Shown in pieces: positions 11,457-23,872 of a DNA stretch of 64,000 nucleotides. Made by a program: the position numbers and the translations under genes. This DNA is from Blastomyces gilchristii SLH14081 (lineage: Eukaryota > Ascomycota > Eurotiomycetes > Onygenales > Ajellomycetaceae). How positions within the stretch are numbered: the stretch's first letter is position 1; each line of letters opens with the position of its first letter. The stretch covers positions 202,799-266,798 of the forward strand of contig NW_003101645.1 of NCBI RefSeq assembly GCF_000003855.2, given 5' to 3'. A model generated the notes under the pieces. The model saw only the letters and a list, made by a program, of their open reading frames with translations, had not been told where the DNA came from and ran no database searches.

Positions 11457-13605
11457 TCACCAGGGCCAATCTTTCACTCTCCAGTCCTTCCCCACAAATT
11501 CATTTATCAGCCTCACCGTATCATCACGTCCAATCGCCAACAATTTCTGTTTAAATTTCATAGTCGCACTCTTCTCATTCCACGCCACTTCGCTCTCCAG
11601 CTCCGGCTCCCTCTCCCGCCTCCGCGTGCGCTCTTCCGCACGCCATTTCCGAATTCTCCTATATCCCTGCACGTCCTCCCCATACAGCGCAATATCCTCA
11701 TCAAAACACCACACATGAACCCCACACTCATCCACGATTACCAAAAACCTATCATCGCCACCCATGAAGAAATTGCCGTCAATAAGCAGGCTCCCTTTCT
11801 CTGCCATCACGTACTCATCCGTTAGGATGTCCTCGATCTCAGATCCGGCAAAAGTGGCGCCCGTGCTGCTGGTGCCGGGTAGATAGTTGGCGACTGTGAG
11901 GCCTAGGTCGATATCATCACGGTAATAGATCACATCTGGACATGTGGTTGCTGCGGAGGTGGGTAAGCTATATCCCATGAATTGGGGGATGGGGTCGTGG
12001 TAGAGGGTTGTGTATGGCCGTCTTGGGAGTTGTAGTTGTTGCTTGTGCTGATGTTTTCCGGGATGCAGTATCACCAATATATACCGTTTACGCCGATCGT
12101 ACACCCAAGGATCTCGACGACAACTGTCATCCTCATCCATTACAGGCTGTCCGAAGGCGATGACGCATCTGTCATGATTACCGAAAACGTTCACGGTATT
12201 ATGGGTGATCTTAGGTTCATTTGGCGGCAATTTTAAATACGTAGTAACACCCTGCAGAGCGGGAATTGCACCCTGGAGAAGATATCGCGTTCCAACAATG
12301 CCGGAGAAGTCTTTGTCGACGTTGCAGTTTTGGGGCGCCCCATCTTCATCATCTGTGGAATGGACGAGAACCAGCGATGAGTCTCTTGCGCTGAGAAATA
12401 TGTGTAAAAGAACGGAAGCATCATGCTTGATTTCCCTGGACTGTCTTGATCGCAAATCCCAAGTGATGATAACCGTGGGATGAATTCCTACCTGTACGGC
12501 AACGGCATCCTCATCAAGAACTAAACGGATTGCTTTGGACGGTAGACGAAAGGAGCCTTCATCTTCTGTTTTATAGTTCCAGACATGGCAGTACCTAACT
12601 CAGTGGGTTAGAACCAGATTCCATTTGTGTTCCTGAAATTTAACATTGAAAAAAAATCAAATGAAGTAGTAAGATAAAGGTAGGGAAACGCAAGAGTCAA
12701 AACCTCACCCCTCAATCGTCACAGCCGCAACCGCCGTGCACGAAAGCGCAACTTCGAGGAAACATTCCCGATTCTCCGTCTGATAGGCAGCGATTGGTCC
12801 GTCGACGACTGATAGCAGTCTGATCTTTCGGGCACCAAGGTCGTGCGCAACCATGCCATCATGGTAGGAAACCAGGTGAGTACTCGCCCGTGTTTGAGCC
12901 TTGTGTTTTTTATGGGGGAACACGGACTTGCTGTATGGTCTCCCCGTCACTAACGCCAGGCGCCGTTTTGTAACCTGACGGAACTGGCAGGGCCAGTCTG
13001 GGTTACTTGTGTCGAATAATAATAATTGCTGTTGTTCGGGGAAGTATGTATAGAAGCTACTACTGCAGACGGAAGGGGATGAGAGGACTTCATTCCAGCG
13101 TTTGGATACCTTTTTTATAATTATTATTTATTTAATAGGGTATTGAAATGAAGCATATGGAGGGAGCCATGGGTATAAAATACTAATAGAATAATAATAA
13201 ATAAATAAATAAAAAGAATAAAAAAATAACATAAAAGAACAACATACTGATCTATATCTGAAAATGTCCCACGGAGCCAGATAGGAGGCTATCCCAGCCG
13301 CCAGCTCGAGAGGCAAGCAGCCCAGGATATCCACATGGAGTCGGGCATGGATCAAGCTGGATACGATATGGCAGTCCTCATTGCTGAGCTGCTGAACCAG
13401 GGATTGAAGGCTGGAGAGGGATGTCAGTTAGCAGGAGAGTATAACTCTACTAATTAATATTCATGGAAGAAAAGAGAAGAACAGTGATTGTGAGCATTTG
13501 TGATGAGATGGTATAGATAGATGAAGAGGCATTCCTTACTTACAGCTGTCTGTGAGTATGTGTTGTGGGGAGAGCTGTACTGTGTATATGCAGGGATGAA
13601 GTCAT
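11457..13605 (-). CDS. F-box protein, probable SCF substrate adaptor
   Basis: Probably an adaptor that joins Skp1 through its F-box and presents a target for ubiquitination. Exons on the minus strand: 13605-13544, 13410-13248, 13109-12709, 12594-11457, totalling 1,764 bases (587 aa), with GT-AG introns in frame. The F-box is at about residues 45-90 (GCLPLELAAGIASYL, APWDIFRYRSV, SKRWNEVLSSPSVC), split by the intron after RYRS. The remaining ~480 residues contain repeated hydrophobic beta-strand stretches such as HPTVIITWDLRS and RFLVIVDECGVHVWCFDED, which resemble a degenerate WD/propeller domain; that is inference. The last exon ends in basic and acidic repeats (RRREREPELE) and KDWPW. The 62-base first exon was chosen because its ATG, donor GTAAGT and phase all fit the next exon, which has no in-frame ATG. 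This start is the least certain part. Confidence 0.78.
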
Positions 13606-14538
13606 GACTGAGACAGCTAATAATATATCACTGCTGCTGCTGCTGCTGATGGCACTGATGCTGACAGAGTTCAATGTTCAACTGAATCAACTATGTACAC
13701 ACTGTACCTATCTCTAGTGTTAGATGAGGTGGAATATCAATAATGATTAGAAGGAAGTTATTATTGAGTGCTGAGATGAGAGTGAAGAGAAGAGAAGAGA
13801 CAGTATGTAACTAACTACAGTAGTTACCAGCATTAATAATTGTCACTGATCCCAGCACAAACTGCATTGTTCTAGCAGATTTGTGCAGCTGGACTATTTA
13901 TTTGTTTAATTAATTAAGTTAAGAGATATTATTATATGAGCAATTAATTAATTAAAAGAGTGTACTCTGTAGTATTTATATAAAGAATTAATCAACTATA
14001 ATAAAATGTAACAATGCATATTTACATGTGTATGTATAGGTAGCATTATTTACTCTATTCTTCTTTTATTTTTTTTAAATTTTTTTCCTGCTATTCTCTT
14101 TTTTCATCTTTTCAACTCTTTTATTTTTTTCTATTTTTCTTCAGCTTCTTTTTTCTCTTTGTTTTTTTCTTCCTTTTTTTCCTCCTCTCTTCTCTTCATT
14201 ATTTGAATGTAATTCATGTGTTACTCTGTATTCATTTCACTGTATCTTATTACTTTCATGGTTTCTCTCCTCTTCTCTCTTCCCTTCCCTTTTATATAAA
14301 ATAAAAACAAATGCAATAGTAAAAGCAACAGCAGAAGCAACCAACTTTCTAGTTAGAGTAACTACAGAGTAAACCTTAGAAGGGGGGAGGAGAGATAATT
14401 GATAATTTGATTCCAAGCAATCATCTCCACTCCTCCAGCTTCCTCCTCTATTTTGCGGGTTTAGCGCATTTACTTAGCATCGCTAGCTTAGTGGGTTGGG
14501 GGGGGGATTTGGTTTGGTTGGTTTGGTTGGGGCCAATA

Positions 14539-14956
14539 CAGTTGAACGTGGTGCCAAAAAAACTGATCGTGGTGCCAGCCAACTCGAGCTGGAAAAACAG
14601 CTCTACATGACTACGCTGTAGACGTATCCAGCATAATCATCTCTACAGTCTGCATTCTGCTGTTTCTCTTTCTCTCAACATTCAGTTTCTTTAAGTGTGA
14701 AAGTGTAGATTACAGAATAAAACCTGAAATTATAGGTATTATTAGAATGAGTTAGAATGAGTTAGAATCTCAAGAAATATGAAAAAAGGTCATCAATCAT
14801 ATGATGAGAGAGAGCATTGAGAATGTATTAGTAATATAGTTATGTTGTAATATATTATATGTGTCTAGTCTAGTGTAACTATGTGTGTGTGTGTGTCCAG
14901 AAAAGTGGGTCAAAAGTTGGCATCATGATCAACTTCTTTGGCATCATGTTCAACTG
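14539..14956. mobile_element. Pogo/Tc1-mariner-type MITE with TA target duplication
   Basis: A 418-base non-autonomous DNA element. The left end begins CAGTTGAACGTGGTGCC and the right end, read on the opposite strand, begins CAGTTGAACATGATGCC. The inverted repeats match for about 38 bases and every mismatch I count is a C/T or G/A transition. TA flanks both ends (14,537-14,538 and 14,957-14,958). Each end holds two copies of a TGAACGTGGTGCC / TGATCGTGGTGCC unit, like the paired transposase sites of Fot1/pogo relatives. No open frame lies inside. The right end looks mutated (CG to CA, GG to GA) and the left end intact. Confidence 0.82.
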
Positions 14957-15585
14957 TAACTCATTACTCCATATTATTTATTATTCTCATGATTATGATT
15001 ATGATTCAGCTCCAGAAAAACTGTTTCTAGGTTACTCAATCAATCAGTTATAAGTTAGTTAGTTTATTGCTCTGATCAAATCTCTTGTTTTTTCTCTCTG
15101 TCTCTCTGTCTCTCTGTCTGCTTATTCTTCTTCACACACACTCACTCACTCTCCCTCTCTCTCTTCTCCTCCTCTCACTACAACTATACACTACACTACA
15201 TTACTACAACCAACTGCCCTCCACTTGATATCTCTCTCCTCCTCCAATCTCCTCCATCTCCACTCCCTCTGTCTGCTCTCTATTCTTCCCACTTCCTCAT
15301 TCCTCGACAAATCGAACTGGCTGGTGTAATCAATAATGCCAGTCCTGCCTCTCCTTATACCTCGTTCCCCTTGCCACTGCCACTGCCACTGCCACTACCA
15401 CTACGACCGAGACTGTGCCTTTGCCTATTAGCTGCTGCTACCCATTCTGACCTACTCTACTCCCGTTCCAATACTTGCTGCCACCTAACTATAGGAGTAC
15501 GAACTACAATCGACAACTCCATCGCAAAGAGGATAACTACCGAAATCTAGATGCGTGCCGTTGTCATTGTCTTTGGCTGCCCTCC

Positions 15586-15640
15586 AGTCCAGTCCAGTCC
15601 AGTCCAAGTCCAAGTCCAAGTCCTGTCCTGTCCTGTGCGA
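15586..15640 (+). repeat. Short tandem repeats in the HSF gene leader
   Basis: Consecutive CCAGT units give way to AAGTCC units and then to CCTGT units. They lie 390-440 bases before the HSF gene ATG. The graded unit change suggests slippage within one ancestral array. Confidence 0.75.
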
Positions 15641-16026
15641 TAATCGCCCGAGTCTTGCCTGCTGCACCTGTCGGGTGCGCACCCGACGAGTCTTCCCGTC
15701 CACTCAGCAATCCTCAATATAACCTCCTCCAATCGCTCGATATTGTTTAAATATTTTTTTATATATTTATTATCGAATCTATTTAAATTATCTAGCCAAT
15801 CCAACTCCTCCTCTCTCCTTCCCCTCGTTCTCCCTCTCTCCGCCCCTCTTCGCGTCGCTTCTCCTTCTCGTCTCTTTGCGCGCGATCATCTGGGCCCTTC
15901 CTCCAACCCTCTCCGACACACATATATACATATGCCACACCCACCGATATACCATCTCCATATCTCCCCTATCGTCGCCATCATCACCACCGTTATTACC
16001 ATCATCGCCTCCCCCCTTTTTTCGCC

Positions 16027-18621
16027 ATGAATCGATTACAAGAACATCACGCTCGAAGCCCGTTCTCCAGCCCAACAGACGTCCCCGGAAAGTCCAGAAC
16101 CATCCCCGTCCTCTCCTCCTCCATGTCTCCCTCCGATCACCTCTCACAAGGCGACCCCATGGACCTATCTCCGCCTACATCAGCTTCAATGGCTCCTCCC
16201 ACCAACAATAACAGTAGTCCCGCCGACTCAGAACATGGACAAGCAACTTCCGCCAACCACAATAACAACCACAATAACAACCACAATAACAACCACAATA
16301 ATCCCGACAACCCCAACAATCCCAACAACCCTAATAACCCCGATAACAATGCCGATACCAATAACAACAATAATAATAACGGTCATGCCAACAATGGCAA
16401 TAGTAACCTCAATAACAATCGTACAAACGGCGCTGGCGCTGCGCTCGCGGGTGCGGGTGCGATGATGGGAGGCGAGTCCGCCGGCCATGCGCAGATCCAA
16501 CCCACGGGCGCTGCCGCCGCCGCGCAACAACCCAAGGTCGTTCAAACCGCCTTTATACATAAGTTGTACAGGTAAGGTTGGGACACATTCTTGTCGCCCT
16601 GTTAAACCTCTTCCTCCCCTTAACCTAAACTATAAAGGACCTATTTTATTTTATTTTACTTTATTTTTTCATTTTTTCAATTTTTATTTACTTATTTATT
16701 TGTTGTGGTTATTCTAATGCAACTGTCCACTGCGCAGCATGCTACAAGATCCCACGATACAACATTTGATATCGTGGTCCAGCTCAAACGAGAGCTTCGT
16801 TATGTCTCCTTCCCAGGATTTCTCAAAAGTTCTCGCGTACGTCCTCCTCATTCCAGCTTTCCCGGATCGCAATCATTCCTTTGTCTCTGGAGGTAGCTGA
16901 CCCACATCACATAGTCAATATTTCAAGCACACCAATGTCTCCTCCTTTGTCAGACAATTGAATATGTATGGGTTTCACAAAGGTATCTATCTATTAAGCC
17001 CTCTCCAATCATCTAAATTTTTGAATCAATCGGCCGTTTCTAACTCTGCCATCCGATGTATACAGTAAGCGATGTCTTCCACACGGGCTCCCCGGATTCT
17101 CAAATGTGGGAGTTCAAACACGGCAATGGCAATTTCAAAAAGGGAGACGTAGCCGGCCTACGAGAGATCAAGCGACGCGCATCCAGACAGACCTTGATTC
17201 ACCGCGATTCCTTTTCCGCACATAAACCAAGTGCTTCCCAGCCTGGGACTCCCGCTGAACAACTTCCCGATGGTTCCGATTCCAGAGTGATCGATTCAAG
17301 ACTGATCACTACGGAACATCATATCTGCGATCTCCACTCTCGTCTCTCGCGCATGGAGGAGAACTATTCACAGTTAAACTCCAGGTGTCAAGCTTTGACC
17401 GAGAGTTTAGTGCGATGTCATCAAGTACGGAAACCTTTGTCGTGCTTCGATGGAATTTTACTGAAAGGGGGCTGCCCCCTCTTACTAACTTGGGTTTATA
17501 GTGGTCCAATTCGATGTCGCATTTCGTCATGTCGATTGTTCCCGATCCCGATAGCGCGATTCATAGAGATGGTGAGCCTGAGCCAAAATATTCTCTTGCG
17601 AAACATTCTCTGCACACATTCTTTGAAAATGAAACTAATTCTCTCGGTTTAATAAATAGCTGCCAACATGCAACGAGAGATCTCACGACAATTGGATGCC
17701 ATCCGTGCCTATGAAAATCCTCATGAGTCCCTTTTATCCGGGCGACAACCATACTTTAGCAGCATGACCCTCCATTCCGGGCCCCCACTTTCTCCGCGCC
17801 AGATGCCTCAAGATGATAGCCGGCGTCCCTCCATGGCTCAGGCGCCAGTCCCAACCCACCTTGCCGTATCCCCTCGTCGATACGGATCAATTGGCGCCGC
17901 AAATTCATCGCCAAATTACAACCGCCCTCAAATCCCGCCCCAACAACCCGCCCCTCACCCTCTCTCCTCCGTGACTGCACCATGTCCCAACCTCGGCCGC
18001 CGTCACACCTCTGCAGACATTCGCGAACATGGCTGGGGAGCAACAAATAACAACCCTACCTCCCCCTCCGGTCCTAACCACCCTTCCTCTCATTGGCCAC
18101 CTTCTCCGCAACGAAACAGCCACCACCCAAGCAACACGAATAGCACGAACAATGTTCCCATGAACCACGCTCCGCCCCTCCCCAACCCCGACCACCAACA
18201 CGTCCGCGACCTCCTCGCCAAGTACGAAATGGGCGGACCCCGCCGCGGCACCACAACCAACCAAGACGCATCCAGGCATTCTTCCCCACCGCCACCCCCT
18301 ATCTCAATCGACCCCGTCGCGGCCGCGCCACAACACTCACTCTCACATCCACATACATATACACAAACCCACCCACATCCCCACCCACACGCCGCGCACC
18401 CTTCGTCCTCGTCCTCGTTGAACCCCGAAAGTGGGTGGTCGGTTGGCGGGCCGAAATTCCCTCGTCCAGCGGCGGACTCGTTGCCTGCTACGCGCCGGCC
18501 AAGTATGGCTAGTAATGTACATTCGCTGCTAAATCCAGCGGCGGAGACCGCGGAGCGGGCAGCGGAGGAGGATGGGGTAGGTGGAGGTGGAGAAGATCGG
18601 AAGAGGAAGCGATTACAATGA
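16027..18621 (+). CDS. HSF-type DNA-binding regulator (SFL1/MGA1-like)
   Basis: A nuclear regulator with a heat-shock-factor DNA-binding domain. Exons: 16027-16571, 16738-16836, 16915-16982, 17066-17424, 17502-17571, 17660-18621, totalling 2,103 bases (700 aa), all frames joining. Residues 1-170 are disordered, with His/Asn repeats (HNNNHNNNHNN, PNNPNNPNN). The HSF domain spans about 172-285: FIHKLYRMLQDP at the start, ISWSSSNESFVM, then QYFKHTNVSSFVRQLNMYGF (recognition helix) and MWEFKHGNGNFKKGD. A coiled-coil-prone stretch follows (HHICDLHSRLSRMEENYSQL), then a long Pro/His/Ser-rich tail ending in a basic RKRKRL. This layout fits the SFL1/MGA1 group, known for flocculation and filamentation control in yeasts, rather than Hsf1 or the receiver-bearing Skn7. 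The pattern of introns inside the HSF domain supports the model. The start is the first ATG in a long open N-terminus. Confidence 0.9.
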
Positions 18622-19721
18622 GTTTATTATTTCCGACTTGAATGGGAAAGGGGCAGAGGCAAAAAGAAAAAAAGAAAATTTATGTAAGAAACCGGGGCGA
18701 ACGAACGAGCTCGGTATTTTTTTTTTTTTTTTTTTCGCGTCCACGGTTCAATTTTGTTGATTGATGTTAGTCGCATCTACACGCCTGGTTTTGTTCTTTT
18801 CTGCTTGTTTTTGGTATAACTAACTTTGGAAAGAATGTGTATTTTTGTGTACCAGTATGGATGTACCTACCTAGGGTAGTGACCCTCACTCCGTCTATCG
18901 GCTATCCACTCCCTATCAATCAATCTATTTACGCGTGGTGATACCATGTCGGGATAAGTAACTGATATGTAATGTACATGCACATGTACCTAGGTATCTG
19001 GGGAGCACGATGTATGGAGAGACATATTTTTAACCCATGTATTTATTTATTTAATTATTTTTTATATTTTATTTCAACTTTCATTTATTTACAGTCAATT
19101 CATCTGACTACTGCGCGTGACATGGGCCAATCCTCTCTCTATATACATATATACATGCCTAGCAGCAACTGAACGCGCATGCCCCGCTGGCGATATCAGA
19201 CGACCGACCGTCCGACCGTCCGCCCGTCCATGAAAACGATATGGTTCGCCTTTTCGTGTCTCCCCCATGTACACTGGTCCTCTTCCTCTTCCTCTCGTCT
19301 TCCGCTGGGTGCTTTGGGTCTACCACTGGCCCTGCTCCAGTTCTGGCCGAGGGAGGTGGATGGGCGTCACCAAGTAGATACTGTTTTGGTTGTTCTTTCC
19401 CCTTGGTTTCGGATTTTTGATTTTTGGATCCCCGGTCCTTTTCCAATAGGCCCTTCGACGACTGATTGACATAGGGGCGGCTGGGACCTTGGGTACTGCG
19501 TCCTTAAGGGGTACTGGGTACTGGGTAAAACCGGCTATTCTTCGATATGCGTTGGGGAAAGATCCGATTCTTTCCAAAACATTAAGCCGCGAAATAAAGA
19601 AGCTGAAACGGGATATATCCATGCATGTACATGCACCTTTTTCCCTTTTTCGTCTCGTCTCGTTTCGCGGAGCTTATAGCTGGATGGAAGCTTGTAGCAC
19701 TCCTGCTAGTACGACTGCTTC
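18622..19721. other. Convergent intergenic region
   Basis: About 1.1 kb between the stop codons of the HSF-type gene and the DUF3245-type gene. It includes a T-run at 18,718-18,735, short T/A-rich stretches (19,035-19,080) and a GACCGTCC-type short repeat (19,200-19,228). I see no coding signal, and it probably holds both 3' UTRs. Confidence 0.55.
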
Positions 19722-20473
19722 TTATTCTTTATTCTTCTTCTTCTTCCTCCTCTTCGATCGCTCCGCTAATAGCTCATCGAGGTAACTAACAGGTTTCTTC
19801 CGCTGCGTGCTGCGCTGTGCACTTCCATCGTCCGATTGATTGTCGTCGCCGTTGTCATTATGGTTGCCAGCTGCGGGCTTTGTAGCTGTAGTTGTAGTGA
19901 CTTCATCACCCCCCTCAACCCCTGTCCTCACCCTCTTCCTCTTATTCCTACCCAGCGAAGACCGTCCTTCATCCTCGTCATCGTCATCGCTTTCCGGTTG
20001 GGGTTTTGCACGTTGGTGTCGTTGATGGTGTTTCAGCTTCGTATCCGGCAGCGGTCGAGAACCGGTCACCGGCACGCTTGGGGTAAATTTCTTGTAATTC
20101 TTGCCCAGGAGCTGTTTGCGGAGTTTCTCGTTAGAGCTGAGCTCGGTGCGGTTGGAGCTACCGTCTTGCTGGCTTTTGGGGAGGGGGGCGCCAAGTCCTA
20201 GTCTGATTGGAACGACGTTAGTTGGTCAGAAACAGAAATTGATTTTTATCCAGTATGGCGGAAACGTATATAAGATAAAGACGCGACGCACTTATCTGGA
20301 ACGGGGGTGAATATCTCATCCTCTTCCCGCTGGAGTTCCTCCTCGGTTTTTGTGTTGGCAATCTCTTCGGCGGTTTTGGGGGGTAGCCATGATGCGACGA
20401 GACGCTGGCTACGTGCTAGGGCTACATTTGCTCTATTGAAGACTATGTCTGCTTCAGACGCGGAAACGGACAT
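19722..20473 (-). CDS. DUF3245-family small nuclear-type protein
   Basis: A conserved fungal protein of unknown function. Two exons, 20473-20292 and 20202-19722, with one GT-AG intron, give 663 bases (220 aa). The N-terminus MSVSASEADIVFNRANVALA, followed by SQRLVASWLPPKT, is the conserved start I recognise for this family, so I prefer the ATG at 20473 over one 11 codons upstream. The middle (KLGLGAPLPK, then KLRKQLLGKNYKKFTPSVP) is also conserved. The C-terminus is low-complexity: an acidic SDDDDEDE, basic RNKRKRVR and a final RSKRRKKKKNKE, which look like nuclear localisation signals. It is divergently transcribed from the succinyl-CoA ligase gene across 425 bases. The family assignment is from memory of the motif. 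Confidence 0.82.
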
Positions 20474-20898
20474 GACTATGGAAATATTTTCGAAATATAA
20501 TGGCAACTATAACGTTCAAATGTTGTATCTCTTGCGGGGAAGAAGAGTGAGGAAGGACTTTGTATTTTTGGGGACGTATTTTTTGCGGCAAGATTAAAAT
20601 AAAATACATAGCGCGGTATCAGGGCTGTCTCAGCTGGCAACATCCGAAACTTGTACCGTAGTTACCCGCAATACCGCCCTGCTTTCCCCGGCAGTTACGT
20701 ATGTATTATATTTGACCTTCACCCAATAATAGCTCCAAACTCCAAACTCCAGCTCTTCCTGTCTTCTTGTCAATCCTGTCCTTCTCTTCTCTCCCTCTGC
20801 TCATTCCATCCATTTCTCCATCTTCCTCCCTTCCTCTAATTTCATCTCATTTATATCGTCCCTTTGTGTTCCTCGCCGTGCTGAACTGAACTGTCACA
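20474..20898. promoter_or_regulatory. Shared divergent promoter region
   Basis: 425 bases separate the start codons of the DUF3245-type gene (minus) and the succinyl-CoA ligase gene (plus). The part next to the ligase is strongly pyrimidine-rich (20,755-20,850, repeated TCCTTC/TTCTC), as in many fungal core promoters lacking a TATA box. No specific operator is identified. Confidence 0.55.
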
Positions 20899-22794
20899 AT
20901 GTTCAAGCTCGCCCGTAGCAAGCCAATTGGTGCAACCTTCAGAGCCGCTACAGTAAGTCCGCCCACTCTCCGCCCTCCGGTCCGTCCACCACGTAACCGC
21001 GCCTATACAGGGGAAAAAAAAGATGAAAAACAAATTATGCGTACGTGTTGGATGCTAATTTCCATCCTAACTCACCTACAGGGGACGCCAATTCGAAGTC
21101 GCTTTGCCCAACAGCAAAAAAGAAACCTCTCCATCCATGAATACCTCTCCGCAAACCTCCTAAAATCAGTACGTACCGTACTTCTCCGGTCCGGGACTTT
21201 GTTGGAATGGCATGACAGTGGACAAGATGCTAACGCAGGGGGGATGTATAGTATGGCGTTGGCGTGCCGAAGGGTGAAGTTGCCCGAACTGCGGAGGAAG
21301 CGGAGGTTGTCGCCAAACAGATTGGTACGTTTCATTTGATGTTAGATACTTAGAGGCGATAATATCGCTAAGAAAGGAGTTTATATAGGTGCGGAGGATC
21401 TAGTGATCAAGGCTCAAGTTCTCGCTGGTGGTCGAGGAAAGGGCACTTTTGATAATGGCCTGAAGGGTGGTGTGCGCGTCATATACTCGTACGTATTTTC
21501 GCGATCGCTTCCCCCGTTTTTTTCAAATGGAATTTATACTAAATCTCGAGATATATAGACCGACTGAGGCCAAGATGTTTGCTGGTCAGATGATTGGCCA
21601 CAGGCTCGTCACCAAACAAACCGGCGCCCAAGGTCGCCTCTGCAATGCCGTATATATCTGCGAGCGCAAGTTTGCTCGACGAGAATTCTACCTAGCTATT
21701 CTGATGGACAGGCAGACGCAGGCGCCCGTCATCGTTTCTTCCTCGCAAGGTGGTGTGGATATCGAGTCAGTCGCCAAGGAAACCCCCGAGGCTATTACCA
21801 CGACCAGCGTTGATATCAACGTCGGTGTCACGGATGAGATGGCAAGGAATATTGCCAAAGATCTCGGATTTTCAGAACAGTGCGTGGAAGAGGCCAAGGA
21901 CACCATCCAAAAGCTTTACAAAGTCTTCATGGAGAAGGACGCCACTCAAATCGAGATCAACCCTCTTTGCGAGACTACTGAGCACGAGGTTCTTGCCATG
22001 GATGCGAAACTTGGCTTTGATGATAATGCCGAATTCAGACAAAAGGAGATTTTCTCGTGGAGAGATACTACCCAGGAAGACGCTGATGAAGTCAAGGCTG
22101 CTGAGTGCGTTATTTCTCAAATTATGTTTTGGATAAGTTTACCCGCTGATCAGGGATGTGTTCTAGGTCTGGATTAAACTTCATTAAATTGGATGGAGAT
22201 ATCGGTTGCTTGGGTAAGTCTACCATTTTAGCCCCTCGCCTACTATTTCCTTGCTAACCGCGCCCCCAAAGTCAACGGAGCCGGCCTTGCAATGGCAACC
22301 ATGGACATCATCAAGCTCAACGGCGGCAACCCTGCCAACTTCCTCGACGTTGGTGGTGGTGCTACTCCACAGGCAATTAGATCTGCTTTTGAGCTTATCA
22401 CCAGCGACCCCAAGGTCACTGCTATCTTTGTCAACATTTTCGGTGGTATTGTCAGATGCGATGCCATCGCCCAAGGGTTGATCAATGTTGTCAACGAAAT
22501 GAACCTTCGCACCCCGATCGTTGCACGTTTGCAAGGAACCAACATGGCTAAAGCGCATGAGCTAGTATGTCTATCTAAATTAACTACAACCCCCGCCTCG
22601 TTACAGAAAACAAACAGCAATGTCAATGTGGGTCCAAGCTAATCACCACCTATATGTAGATCAATGAATCTGGCCTGAAGATCTTTTCCATGGAGGATCT
22701 GCAAAATGCCGCTGAAAAATCTGTCCAGTTCTCCAAGGTCGTCAAGATGGCCCGCGAAATCGACGTGGGCGTAGAATTCTCGCTTGGTATTTAA
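20899..22794 (+). CDS. LSC2: Succinyl-CoA ligase beta subunit, mitochondrial
   Basis: The TCA-cycle enzyme subunit that, with the alpha subunit, converts succinyl-CoA + ADP (or GDP) + Pi to succinate, CoA and ATP (or GTP) in the mitochondrial matrix. Exons: 20899-20952, 21082-21168, 21252-21324, 21389-21488, 21559-22104, 22167-22213, 22272-22564, 22660-22794. They total 1,335 bases (444 aa), normal length. Residues 1-~40 are a basic targeting peptide ([18 protein letters not shown], then [12 protein letters not shown]). The ATP-grasp part shows [29 protein letters not shown] and ATQIEINPL (metal-binding). The C-terminal ligase domain shows [28 protein letters not shown] and [13 protein letters not shown]. 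The third intron falls between the I and G codons of KQIG. This is a housekeeping gene with many small introns. Confidence 0.97.
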
Positions 22795-23872
22795 ATCGAA
22801 GAGAAGCACGGTGTCCGAGCTCTGTTTCTTTTTCTTCTTTTTGTTATCTTCCCATCTTGGTTCTTAACAAGCTCCGCTACATGCCATCACCATGTCTACA
22901 ACCTACCTGCCCTCAAAAGGTAATGCGGCTGGTGTATGTGTATGCGTCTGTGTTCATGCTGAGGCTTTTAATCCCTTAGCCATACCATACACGCTCACTC
23001 GCACCCACTCACTAGCTACGTGATATGGAAACTCATCGCTTCTCCTCTAACACTTTGTATACGAAAACTACAGATGACATGCCTGAGAGTTCGGCGATAA
23101 CGCCTACCACTCTGCGTGCAGACAGTAAACCTCTCTTGACTACAAGAACTAAACAAGGCCTTCCTCTCTCACGTACTTCTCTACTACTTGTTTTTAATTA
23201 TACTTTTTTATTCGTTTTGCATATTAGATCTCGTGGTATGCTTATGCAAGCGGCACACCGTGCCTTAATACCGTGTCCCGTTCTGACGTTCTCTAATAAA
23301 AACAAAAGTTAGCGTGTTATGCAATTTACTGCACGGCCTCCTACCCCTTTTGTGTCATTGGATGCCCATTACCTTTTTTTGCTATGTCCTTTTCATCATG
23401 TTTCTAGAGTCTGTATTTCTTGCATAAATCTTTTTAACCCACTCACATCACATCTCCCCAACATATTTCGGTATGTATATATGTTTTTTCCCTGTCACTT
23501 CTTTCTGGGCTTTCTTATGTGCTTTTTAGGTTTCAACTTTTTTTTTCTTTTTTTTTTTCTTTTTTTCTTTTTTCTTTCTTTTTTTCTGGATAGCAGAAAT
23601 ATCATAATTGTTTGTTCCGAGAATCATACGCGGGTCTGTCCCAGTCAGGTACCGCATATGCCCGGATGGAGAAGAAGTCCATGAAGGGGAACCGCCGACT
23701 AGTTGTTTGCCATTTCACCCTCCTTGAACATTGCCAAAGAGGAATACTCAAATTTTTAAGGACAACTAACTAGTAAACTATAGATTACAGTAAGGGAGAC
23801 AGAAATGCATCACAGGAAGCATGCAATTCGAAAAGAAACAAGACCCCTTACAAGTCCACCCACCATCCCCCC
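22795..23872. other. Convergent intergenic region
   Basis: About 1.1 kb between the stops of the succinyl-CoA ligase and the dehydrogenase genes. It has a T-rich low-complexity tract at 23,536-23,590. Two open frames in the stretch 23,025-23,684 have no recognisable features and look like chance. It probably contains both 3' UTRs. Confidence 0.55.

Larger units (their letters stand above)
13606..16026. other. Long intergenic/leader region before the HSF-type gene
   Basis: About 2.4 kb with no supportable coding sequence. It holds a pyrimidine-rich tract (14040-14300), a complete 418-base MITE (14,539-14,956), CT-rich stretches (15,090-15,300) and short tandem repeats (CCACTG near 15,375; CCAGT/CCAAGT/CCTGT near 15,586-15,640). 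The pyrimidine-rich run up to 16,026 is probably the 5' UTR and core promoter of the HSF-domain gene. Long leaders are common for fungal developmental regulators. Confidence 0.6.

Noticed and set aside
13128..13355. F-box gene starting at a TTG near 13,355
   Set aside because: The exon continues upstream in frame to an acceptor at 13,410, and an ATG-bearing first exon at 13,605-13,544 fits the phase.
23025..23684. Two plus-strand open frames after the succinyl-CoA ligase gene
   Set aside because: T-rich, no recognisable domain, most likely 3' UTR and chance frames.
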